Shown here: positions 55,545 through 64,000 of the stretch, in pieces | Numbering within the stretch: position 1 is the first letter of the stretch | Layout: every line of letters begins with the position of its first letter | Origin: Zymoseptoria tritici IPO323 | Taxonomy: Eukaryota; Ascomycota; Dothideomycetes; Mycosphaerellales; Mycosphaerellaceae | Direction of reading: 5' to 3' | Length of the DNA stretch: 64,000 nucleotides | Assembly: GCF_000219625.1 (NCBI RefSeq) | Contig: NC_018204.1 | Coordinates: 496,001-560,000, forward strand | Notes under the pieces: generated by a model | What the model saw: only the letters and a program-made list of their open reading frames with translations | What the model was told of the DNA's origin: nothing | Databases searched by the model: none | Translations under genes and position numbers: made by a program

Positions 55545-56345
55545 AATCTTCTCGAGCACCCGCTTGTGCTGTTCCGTGTCTAGAGACTTCTTTTCCTCTC
55601 CAGCTGCTCCGCAACCTTCTCGAGCACCTGCTTGTGCTGTTCCGTGTCCAGAGACTTGTTCTCCTCTCCAGCTGCTCCGCAATCTTCTCGAGCACCCGCC
55701 TGTACTGTTCTATGCCTAGAGACTTGTTCTCCTCTCCTGCTGCTCCGCAACCTTCTCGAGCACCTGCTTGTGCTGTTCCGTGTCCAGAGACTTGTTCTCC
55801 TCTCCAGCTGCTCCGCAACCTTCTCGAGCACCTGCTTGTGCTGTTCCGTGTCTAGAGACTTGTTCTCCTCTCCAGCTGCTCCGCAACCTTCTCGAGCACC
55901 TGCTTGTGCTGTTCCGTGTCTAGAGACTTGTTCTCCTCTCCAGCTGCTCCGCAATCTCCTCGAGCACCTGCTTGTGCTGTTCCGTGTCTAGAGACTTGTT
56001 CTCCTCTCCAGCTGCTCCGCAACCTTCTCGAGCACCTGCTTGTGCTGTTCCGTGTCTAGAGACTTGTTCTCCTCTCCAGCTGCTCCGCAATCTCCTCGAG
56101 CACCTGCTTGTGCTGTTCCGTGTCTAGAGACTTGTTCTCCTCTCTAGCTGCTCCGCAACCTTCTCGAGCACCTGCTTGTGCTGTTCCGTGTCCAGAGACT
56201 TGTTCTCCTCTCCAGCTGCTCCGCAATCTCCTCGAGCACCTGCTTGTGCTGTTCCGTGTCTAGGGACTTGTTCTCCTCTCTAGCTGCTGAGCACCTGCTT
56301 TTGCTGTTCCGTGTCCAGAGACTTATTCTCCTCTCTAGCTGCTAA
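55545..56345 (-). repeat. 68-bp minisatellite inside copia gag, 12 units
   Basis: Equivalent positions fall at 55567, 55635, 55703, 55771, 55839, 55907, 55975, 56043, 56111, 56179 and 56247, each 68 bp apart, and at 56302 after a 13-bp deletion. On the minus strand one frame encodes a coiled-coil unit (ENKSLDTEQHKQVLEKVAEQ), but 68 is not a multiple of three, so each unit shifts frame. The unit has no stop in most frames, producing long artefact ORFs on both strands. Confidence 0.95.
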
Positions 56346-56432
56346 GGATTTCGGGTTGTTTTGTTGTGCGGGTTGCAGGTTCGAGTCCTTCTCGGAGAGG
56401 GCAGAGGCGATCGAGTGCGACATGCTGAGTAG

Positions 56433-56708
56433 CTATATGCGTCGGCTGAGGTTCTCGTCAGATTCCATCGCATCAGCCCAAACGACATAGTTGTCCTTGC
56501 CCTTAAGCTTCTTGCCGGTAGGTCGGACCGTTCGGCCATCGTGATAGCTGGAGGATCGTTTCGAGATGGCGAGTGTCGAGCGGTATCGAGTGATATCACA
56601 GAAGCGCACACCAGACGGCGGTATGTTGCGAGTTGGAGGTTGACGTTGGATAAATAAGTGCATGTTCGGTGGACTGATGTTTGGATAAGGTATGCAAGCT
56701 TGCAACAC
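56433..56708 (-). pseudogene. copia gag N-terminal part
   Basis: Contains KKLKGKDNYVVWADAMES, the L-x-G-x-x-N-Y-x-x-W signature near the N-terminus of copia gag. A TAG follows at 56433 (Trp or Gln expected). The frame then runs on as LLSMSHSIASALSEKDSNLQ into the first 68-bp repeat unit, so the repeat arose within gag. Confidence 0.6.
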
Positions 56709-56710
56709 AA

Positions 56711-58416
56711 GTCGAACTAAGATATAGTTCTACGTTACTGCCTCAGGACTACCTTACTATAAGACCCTTTTATTCTCCAACGGCAAATGCATCATATCCT
56801 CCAATCCTCTCCACGATGCCTTAATGTCAGCAATATTCGCCCTACCGTCTGGTGCACAGTTTGATCAACGCCAGTCGCACTCTAAGCCAAAGTCCAGCCT
56901 GAACGTCGAGTTGCAGTCCCGGCAGCGTACCAAGACAACTATATCACCAGGACCACGACCACGATGGCCGGGATACACCACAATGGCAACAACAAGAACG
57001 AAGGCGCTGGGGAATGATTGGCTCGTCGCAATGGATACAGGGCGATTACGAATGGAGATCAGGCCGAGACCATCATCGTGCAGGAGATCGACGAGTTCAG
57101 CTTCAGCGCAGAGAATGAAATGGAATGGCTCAACAAGCACGGATCTACCAAGATCAGGACCAGGTGGTCTCGGTATGCAATTTCAGCATACGCGCGCGAA
57201 CAGTCCACCGGCTGCAACGAGCGCTGAAAACTTGCCTGCGGTACGAACTGCAGAGAAAATTTTGGTGTTTCAAGCCGCAGTACTTCGCTCCTCGTCCCAA
57301 CACTTTCTCCTTCAGCGCAGCGCCTTTGCTGTACGTATATCGAATCGGACTCGAGCACAGGCTGCTGCACCGTTCACTCTTGAAGAACATGCGCTGACAC
57401 CATTCTGCATAGTCCTGCCGATTGCTGCCTTCCTTGACCTACACCACTGCCCACCGCGGCGCACTCGAGCATCACGCAAACCACAACAAGACCCCGGGAG
57501 GGCTACCGTTCACGACCCATCATATCCCGCCACACCTCTACGTCTCGCATCAGAGGTGTCGAGCTGACAGAATGCCGAGCCAGGCTACTCTCCACCGAAC
57601 GTGGATGCTGGAAAGGATTCCACTGGTATCCACGGCACATTACCCTCATTTCCACATCACTCCTACTCACGAAGACCCTCTGGCGAAGGATGTGATTTCC
57701 GGCGAAATTCTCAACCACCATCGAGTTCTGCGGGGGAGGTGGATCCAGAAGCACAAGAGATGAATGTGACCGGAGAAGGTAGGCTCGACAGCGAAGACGG
57801 AAATTCGCCGCAGTCCAACGAGCTATGGGGCTGACGCTCGCGCAGACCAGGCGGTACCAGCATCAGATTGTTGTTGAAGTTAATGCCACACCTTCTCCAA
57901 ATGCAATATGTGCCAAAAGACTTTGCTCATCTTGTTAAAGCTCCAACAATCCTCATCGTGCCGATACTCAACTCCTTCCAGAGATCAGCGTGTCGCTCTG
58001 CAAATTGACCGCAATCGGGTCCAACGATAGCTTCCAAACGGCCAACCGCGTCTCCGACACAGGCACACTAGCTTAAGCGAGAGCACAACGCCTACCCATT
58101 TGTTCGATATGCCTTATCTGAGCACACTAGCTCAAGAGAGTGCGGCTACCTCCTTTATTGCATGCTGAAGCTTCCTTCGCGCTATCCGCGCAAAACGCCA
58201 ATCCGGAATTGCATGGAGCCGATGGTACGGATTAAACCGACTCGTTCGAGGATTAGTTTGCAGGAATATCGGATGCCGAGCGGAGGGTTCCGCTGCTCTC
58301 TTCCTTCCAGCCCGCTTGACGTCTGCTCAAGACGGTGTTCAAGGTCGACTTGCCGCTAGTCCTCAAGGATGCGAAACCGGTCCCGCACAGTCTTCTCTTC
58401 TTTGTGATCAGAGATT
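56711..58416. other. relic coding region, no resolved gene
   Basis: A plus-strand frame with ITNGDQAETIIVQEIDEFSF and NEMEWLNKHGSTKIRTRWSR (57018-57227) is protein-like. It is preceded in frame by MAGIHHNGNNKNEGAGE and a TGA, suggesting a decayed gene from about 56964. A longer overlapping ORF (56824-57567) looks like its shadow. Nothing is recognised from 57835 to 58416. Confidence 0.3.
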
Positions 58417-59382
58417 TTGACGACTCCGGTCCTCCCCACCACTGCAGTCTGGATTCAAGCCTCGCGAGATGGCACAACCGACAGTCGCACGTGGAAGACT
58501 CGGATTATTCCCTCTGAACAACATGGGATCCGCCATCATGGTTTCTTGTCCAGGACATTGCTCAACGAGGAGATCCTCCGGTCTGCCGAAAGCTCGATGT
58601 GGCCAATCCAGATTCCGGTGGAAGTCTTCGGGCAATCTACAGGGCAGGCATATGAAGGGACCCTCTTCCGTAGCGATTCCTGCTCGAACGACGAAGTCTC
58701 ATGCTCCAGCTGCCGCAAGCAACGTCTCGCACTATGTCATTGACACAGTGGCGGGAACTGGTGGCAGAGCTCGTCACTCAGCAGCTCCTTTGCTCCAAAA
58801 AAAAAGACGACTAGCACTCCGCTGGCCAACCTTAAGCAGACTCTGCACCAGGACTTGTCGGACACAAAGGCCGCGCCTTAAAAGCCACCTGGATTGGAGA
58901 ACAGCACAGCAAACCCAATGCTCCACCCTAGCAGGGAATCGACTTTTGGCCGTCGTGGAGGAGGACAGAATCAGGTTAAGTGCTGTTGGACCTGCTCGCA
59001 GTGCTGCTGGCCTGTCAACCGATGCCGAGGGGATGGTGAAAAGGATGGCGGAGAGGAGGAGGAGGAGGACCTTACTTAATACATTCCACCTGCACAGTCC
59101 ACCTGCGGCATTAGTAAAGATGGAGTGGACGACCCGCTCGCCAACAATCAAGAAGGCTTCGGCTTTGTACAGCATTATCGATCGACGAGAACAGTTACTA
59201 TCCGGTCCGTCATGTTCCTGGACCTTCTCATCGTGACTCAGCGCGAGACGTTCCCGTCGTCACTCGGCACTCGCACCCGCTCTCCATATCCGGTAGATGT
59301 ATCATTATTCTTGATTCCGCTAATCTTCACGGCGAGTAGAATCGGAGGAGTTGCTTATAATCCAGCGAATGACATTCTGTAA
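58417..59382 (+). pseudogene. decayed hypothetical gene, one frame with several stops
   Basis: A single plus-strand frame is protein-like in blocks: SEQHGIRHHGFLSRTLLNEE and IQIPVEVFGQSTGQAYEGTL (to TGA 58741), STPLANLKQTLHQDLSDTKA then TAA, ENSTANPMLHPSRESTFGRR (to a TAA near 59080), and DPLANNQEGFGFVQHYRST to 59382. The 768-bp ORF in another frame over the same DNA (58469-59236) is Arg/Ser-rich and probably a shadow. No family recognised. Confidence 0.33.
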
Positions 59383-59446
59383 GCGTTCCAGAATGACATT
59401 CTGCAAGCATTCCAGAATGACAGTCCAGAATGACATTTTGCAAGCA
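59361..59446 (+). repeat. GAATGACATT(C/T)TG array, second site
   Basis: Begins TCCAGCGAATGACATTCTGT, as at 26995, and carries three to four units. Same orientation as the array at 26991-27091 and 32 kb away. Confidence 0.85.
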
Positions 59447-59741
59447 AGGGTAGAACTATCGTCTGTCTTGGCCAGCTTGGCGGTGCTCTTCCATATGCTG
59501 CCCTGTTCCCACTCTCCCTTGTAACACCCACACAGTGACTTCGCGTCGGCATGACATCTCACACATCTCGTTGACGTCAGTCTGCGAGGTGACCGTCCGT
59601 GTCGTGCAAGTCACGATGCACACCTTGTGGGCTCTTAATACCCTCCTCGCGTCGCCATGACATCCCACACATTTCGCCGACAATTGTGTCGAACTTGAGC
59701 ACGAGGTGGAGAAGCGGTTGCAGGGAGATTACTAAGCTGGG

Positions 59742-59770
59742 CTTGTCGGCGCGTTTTCCACGCCGACAAG
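59742..59770. repeat. 29-bp hairpin, copy H4
   Basis: CTTGTCGGCGCG...CGCCGACAAG. The arms extend to CTGGGCTTGTCGGCG / CGCCGACAAGCCCAG, and the outer flanks ACTAAGC and AGCTTAG also pair. It lies about 300 bp from a GAATGACATT array, as H2 does. Confidence 0.85.
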
Positions 59771-60330
59771 CCCAGCCCAGCTTAGACCACCAACAAATGG
59801 AGAGCTCTGCCCTGAGCTGGAGTCGCATGTAATACAAGGCACAAGTGGAGGCGTCTCCCAGCTTCCATCGTTGGAGGTGGCTTGCTTTTAACCTCCTTCT
59901 GCCTACCAGCTCCTGAAAGCCGAACGATCCTACCATCGCACTCCCATCTCTGCAGCCCAGTCCGCCGATTCCTGCAAGTCCCAGCATTCAACACTCACTG
60001 CCGCTTCACTTCAGCCAAGGCGAAACAATCCACTCCGACCAGCTGCCCCACCGCGCCGCACCGATCGGCCGGACTGCTTACTGACTTGCTTGCGCGAACC
60101 CCATGTAAAGCAGAGTTAAGCTGATCGAGTTCGAGCCCTCATAGGAGTACAGTAGCCAGGTGAAGGCGAGTGTTGGAAGTCCAGACTGTGGCGAGCCGAT
60201 CACCACAGCTGCTACAGGAACGGTGCGGAAACGCGACTCGGTTGTGAGATGACACGTTTATTCACTTACAAGACTTTACGCCTCTACTCTTCCATTGCTA
60301 ATGACCTGAAGTGGCGCAGTTGTCATCAAG

Positions 60331-60432
60331 TGTCGGTTGCCCTGGGCTTTTTGCGCCGACGAGCTTAGTAATCGAAGCTTGTCGGCGCAAAAACCCAGCC
60401 GACAAGGTTTGATTACTAAGCTTGTCGGCGCC
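60331..60432. repeat. hairpin cluster H5 (one complete, two partial copies)
   Basis: A complete copy at 60378-60406 (CTTGTCGGCGC, loop AAAAACCCA, then GCCGACAAG) is bracketed by inverted CTTAGTAATCGAAG / GTTTGATTACTAAG. A partial inverted copy lies on the left (60331-60363) and a truncated copy on the right (60421-60432). The cluster is 112-213 bp upstream of the start codon at 60544, so it may lie in that gene's promoter or 5' UTR. Confidence 0.8.
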
Positions 60433-60543
60433 TCGACGGGAGCTCCATCCTCACCCTCAACCTCGCCATTCATTCCGTATTCTACTTGACATCAGTCTGC
60501 GGAATGCAATCTCGTCGCATGCTCACAGTCGTCTCCACCTCAC

Positions 60544-62622
60544 ATGGCCCCCACACGACAAGCCTCCGCCACTCGCAGCGCGCACCCTCGAGACCGGCCG
60601 CCCAACACCAAAGAGGTCGTCGAACAACAACTCGAGCGAGCGATGGAAAACTAGGTGCTTTCCAAATCCCTCGACGAGCCGCTCGGTCTCTACCGCGAGC
60701 TATGGCAGTCCCTCGCGACGGGTGACACATCCGACATTAACAACAAGTACCCGCGCGACGGCAACAATGTCCACTCCCGACTGCTTCACGAGTGCATCTC
60801 CACCTTGCCCAAGGCGACGCTGCCCCACGCGAAGGCCATGTCCAAGGGCCAGGCTTGGGATCTGGACGTGTTGGACGTTTACGTGCTCTTCGAGGGCAAC
60901 ATCTACCGGAGCAGCACCGGCATGCACGCGTTTCGTACACTTGCGCAGCATCAAACGGTGGACTTTGCCGCCGCCATGACGGAAATTCGGGCATGGGCAG
61001 GGAAACGGCGGAGCGGCGTGGTCGGCCACAATTCGCGGTTGGACAAGAAGGCTAGCTTTACACCTTGGGATATACAGCAGGCACTTCGCACTCTATGTAC
61101 GCAGCAAGGGTGTCTACTTTGCAAACGCGCTGTTGCTCACTGGGCACCTGGAGGGAGAAGGAAAAAGGACAATGATGGAAAAGCTCAAGGTGCGGGAGAT
61201 CATGGGCAGGATGAAGATACAGGAGATTGCGGACAGGATGAAGATACAGGAAATTGCGGACAGGATGAAGATACAGGAGCTCATGACGGACAAGAGAACG
61301 GACGGGAGGAGGACGGACAGGATGAGGACGGACAGGAGCGCCCCACTGAACAAGGACGGTCACGTCCGACTTTTCCTCAAGACAACGACGTACCGACACC
61401 TTCGACTTCGCCTGCTCGGTCCATCTGCTTGGAGGACGATTTGGGATGGCTTGGATCCGGTCAAATTTTTGCGCCCTGGGACCCCGCCTTCCCCACCATG
61501 AGTCCCAATCCGAGTCCGAGCCGTAGCCGTCTTTTGCGGCAAGCATCAACTGCCTCCTTCCCTCCATCGTCATCACCCCAATCTTCACTCTACGACCGTC
61601 ATCACCGTCCTCTTCGCCCCATCCGCTCCGCAATGACGCATCGCGAAGAGCCCCAAGCTAAGCGTCAGCGCCTCGACGTCGATCCCGCCAACACACCATC
61701 CTTCGATGCGACCGAATTCCTTGCGGCCTTCCTCCCCGATGCCACCTTCGTAACATCAGGCGTTGCCGGCCGCATTTCTGATGAGGTCTTCATCTACATT
61801 GTGAACCTCGCGTTGCCAGCTTCCTCCAGCCCTACCGATCCGACCGATTCATGGGCGACCGATTCCTGGGCGGTATTCGTCGGCCGGCCTAAGACCACCG
61901 AAGCGGTCGTCTACGCTGCCAATTCTACATCCGCGCAAGCAGCTTTCGACCGCGTGCAGAAAGAGTATCCTACACCCGCATACCCGAGCTTCACCTCAGC
62001 GCTCTTCAAAGCCGAAGTCCCCATCAAACATACGCAATCGTCACAAGTCGTCGCATACATCCTGGGCGTTGTGACCGCCTTCGATGACAAGATCCCACCA
62101 TCTCTCTCACCAGACGTATGGGCAACGCTCTTCTCGATGTCCACCCTCAACACCACTTCCTTGGACCTTTTACTCCGACCCCCGGTCCACGCGCCAGAAT
62201 CAGACGTCGGCATCCTTCCAACCAAAGCGGCTCTAGCACGCGCGTGTCGCAATTGCGAATTATACAGTCAACAATTGAAGACGCTCAACATCGACAACGA
62301 GAACGCCAAATTCCTCTATCGAGTTGCGGACAAGTCGCTAGAGATGGTGCAGAGCAACACCGAGACAGGCGCGACCGCTATCTCCGCGTCGAAACGTGCG
62401 TTGCAGGACGCTATCGCTTATAACAATGAGGTTGCAGCGCAATTGGAGGCGAGACAGAGAACGGCGGACATCCTGACCCGGTTCAAAGACTTGTTGAGCG
62501 GTATTGCATGGGGTGCGGCGGCAGACAGGATGAGGACGAAGGTGCGGGAACAGCTGGACGAGTCGAAGAGCATTGTGGACACGCTGTTAGGGAAGTTGTC
62601 GGAGGAGGTGAAGGAGCTTTGA
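60544..62622 (+). pseudogene. 692-codon hypothetical gene with one early TAG
   Basis: ATG 60544 in good context (CACCTCACATGG) opens a frame that runs to 62622 with a single interruption, TAG at 60652-60654 (codon 37). The next codon is GTG, so no new ATG start exists there. Beyond it: a helical region, a short Cys-containing segment (CTQQGCLLCKRA), three 9-aa repeats (QDEDTGDCG, 61204-61290), a Ser/Pro-rich linker, a basic nuclear-signal-like AKRQRLD, a folded middle (DEVFIYIVNLALPA, WAVFVGRPKTTEAVVYAA) and a C-terminal coiled coil ending LSEEVKEL. No family is recognised. The stop is one C-to-T step from CAG. It could be an inactive allele, read-through or an assembly error. Confidence 0.6.
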
Positions 62623-63502
62623 TGGTCGGATTTCTCGTTGGCATGGCCGCATCATGATGTTCATTCGTGTGTGTCGGTCTGGGCGATAAGGCACGGCTGA
62701 ACTATGATTAATGTGTTCGATTCAGCGTCTTCACCGTGATACCTGACCATCAGCTCATTCCTGACGCCCGAACAAGCAGGTTCTCTTTCACAACAGTTGT
62801 AGCCCTTTTGCCAGTCTCGTACTCGCTTCACCGAGCGGCATTTACACGATGAAATAGCAAACCTCTGAAAACAGGAACATGAGCTGGAATGAAGCATGGA
62901 GCGGGGATATGGCAGAGAGGAAATGGGCGCAGGATTGGACACCATGAAGAAGGGATTTTCTAAGCCTCGAGCTCGGAGACGTCTCCGTTTTGCATGACGG
63001 AGTACCAGCTTCCACCTCATCGCCATCATCACATCACCATCATCAGTGACGATGGGACTCCTGCCACAAGAGAACACGCCCTCGACCAACACCCCATCAC
63101 TTCCGTCGTACCCGGCAATGCAAAACCAAAAAGCTCGCCTCGAAGGTCAGCTCGTCCTTGCTCTGCTCATCCGAATTTGCCTCAGCTTACCTGCACATCA
63201 ACCTACCTAGTCCTCAGGATCCCGACGTTCACGAAGACCTCGACCGTTGCCAGTGCCGTCGATCTGCCAACCTCCTCTTCCACGCTCATCCCGTCAATCC
63301 GTCACCTTCCCTCGAGTCCTCCGACCTGCCAGCTACTCCTGAAGCTCCAAGCCGCAACATGGCTCGCCTGAGGATTTTCCTCCCGCCGCGGCGATGACCT
63401 CAACAACACCAGCGAACGCGCTGAAGATGAGGCCAACAGCCCAATCCAGCAACGCCCCGCCAGGCTTCGCCGCGCTACGCTGCCCGGAAACTTCAACTGG
63501 TA
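62623..63502. other. intergenic and possible 5' exons of the edge gene
   Basis: Plus-strand frames across 63050-63500 are protein-like in short blocks (QDPDVHEDLDRCQCRRSAN; DLNNTSERAEDEANSPIQQR) in different frames, consistent with small exons of the gene that continues to the window end. No splice model could be fixed. Confidence 0.35.
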
Positions 63503-64000
63503 ATGGAAGAAGAGCTGCAAGATGGATTGGATAAGACAACAGAGACTCAGACTCAGGAGAAAACGCTGCTGCGCTCGTCCATCCAAACCAACAAGAACGT
63601 CCACAACTCGTTCGTTCAGCCGACCAAGAGAAAAAGCGCGTCACGCAGAAAGAAGAGGAAAGAACACGCGAGAGAAGCCTGCTGGACACAAGATATGCAT
63701 TTGCATTACTGCCGTGGCAATTTCGCTCGCTGTGGCTGCTTGTGTCTGGGTATTCTTACCAGCCGGACGCTAACATTCGCAGTGGCTAGCGATCGAGGAC
63801 ACCATCCTCCTCCTGATCATCATCATCGTCCGCAGCCGGTACATCTACATCCAAATCCCTCTCCTCCTCCCCGACCCATCCCTCCTCAGCAGCAGCAGCA
63901 ACCAGCCGAGTCTCCTCAACCGCCTGCCTCGCGACAACGAGAACAAGACATCCTCCTCGATTGGTGCGACGAATTTCGCCGACGTCCTCTTTCGGCTTGC
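63503..64000 (+). CDS. partial gene at window edge, possible membrane protein
   Basis: From ATG 63503 one frame (MEEELQDGLDKTTETQTQEK, then a Lys/Arg-rich KRKSASRRKKRKEH) stays open to the window end. The neighbouring frame encodes a clear membrane helix (HKICICITAVAISLAVAACV) at 63684-63760. After a possible CTAAC...CGCAG acceptor at 63782 that frame continues with a second hydrophobic stretch (LAIEDTILLLIIIIVRSRYI). The true protein may therefore switch frame through an intron. It is cut by the window end; family unknown. Confidence 0.35.
   Translation, partial: MEEELQDGLDKTTETQTQEKTLLRSSIQTNKNVHNSFVQPTKRKSASRRKKRKEHAREACWTQDMHLHYCRGNFARCGCLCLGILTSRTLTFAVASDRGHHPPPDHHHRPQPVHLHPNPSPPPRPIPPQQQQQPAESPQPPASRQREQDILLDWCDEFRRRPLSAC

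Larger units (their letters stand above)
53682..56708 (-). mobile_element. internally deleted Ty1/copia element (gag/protease + RNase H)
   Basis: The minus strand carries gag (56708 downward), a protease block (54319-54513) and then, with no integrase or RT between, an RNase H domain (53682-54077). Frames shift several times and stops are common. LTRs were not identified. It is a different family from the 10.3-kb copia element: gag and RNase H sequences are not alike. Confidence 0.7.

Noticed and set aside
55580..55991. Long ORFs on both strands over the 68-bp repeat
   Set aside because: The repeat unit lacks stops in several frames, so these ORFs are artefacts. Composition changes frame by frame through the three possible readings.
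55546..56345. Regular 68-bp repeats suggesting a CRISPR array
   Set aside because: There are no spacers: unit follows unit directly. The repeats lie inside a copia gag relic in a eukaryotic genome; it is a minisatellite.
58469..59236. 256-codon plus-strand ORF
   Set aside because: Arg/Ser-rich composition suggests a shadow; an overlapping frame has more natural protein blocks, though broken by stops.
60655..62622. Full gene start at 60655
   Set aside because: That codon is GTG directly after an in-frame TAG. A better ATG at 60544 lies in the same frame, so the gene is more likely interrupted than started there.
1..64000. tRNA or rRNA genes
   Set aside because: No cloverleaf-compatible B-box context or rRNA core sequence was noticed by eye. 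The GGGCTCATAAC at 14846 is a retrotransposon primer site, not a tRNA gene. A tRNA scan was not possible here.

Overview
The window looks like a gene-poor, repeat-rich compartment of a filamentous ascomycete (Pezizomycotina). Signs of this are short introns with GTAAGT/GTAAGC donors and CTGAC/CTGAT-type branch sites (58, 66 and 103 bp), TATA-plus-pyrimidine promoters, Ty1/copia and Ty3/gypsy elements, and many in-frame TAG/TAA codons at Trp/Gln positions, as expected from RIP-type CpA-to-TpA mutation. No rRNA, tRNA, CRISPR array or bacterial operon was seen, and no intact conserved housekeeping gene. Coordinates of low-confidence genes are those of open frames.

Layout. 1-6.1 kb: weak ORFs, a decayed coiled-coil fragment, then a convincing three-exon gene (3644-6092) for a repeat-rich single-pass membrane protein. 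6.1-10.0 kb: weak ORFs. 10.2-15.3 kb: a small two-exon gene split by a complete Ty1/copia element (10297-15024) with identical 168-bp LTRs, a 5-bp target duplication, a primer site matching the initiator-tRNA anticodon loop, and one full-length gag-pol frame with nine nonsense codons and no frameshift. 15.3-28.1 kb: hypothetical genes and relics (including one resembling the N-terminus of the histidine trifunctional enzyme), coiled-coil relics, and two families of small dispersed repeats.

28.1-33.7 kb: a 5.6-kb RIP-damaged DNA transposon with compound inverted repeats, an integrase-type DDE transposase and two further decayed ORFs. 33.7-39.0 kb: an internally deleted Ty3/gypsy element and a ~100-bp palindromic element sharing the terminal motif of the DNA transposon. 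39-53 kb: tandem repeats, an MFS-transporter relic, a gene with a 180-bp internal duplication, a possible solo LTR and several hypothetical ORFs. 53.2-56.7 kb: a second copia element reduced to gag/protease plus RNase H, its gag invaded by a 68-bp minisatellite. 58.4-64 kb: a decayed gene, a hairpin cluster, a 692-codon gene with a single early TAG, and a coding region cut by the window edge.

The recognisable genes do not form one pathway. The unifying theme is decay: mobile elements and several host ORFs carry C-to-T type nonsense changes, and short palindromic repeat families are scattered through the region. The most informative loci are the copia insertion inside a gene, the multi-gene DDE transposon, and the 29-bp hairpin family.
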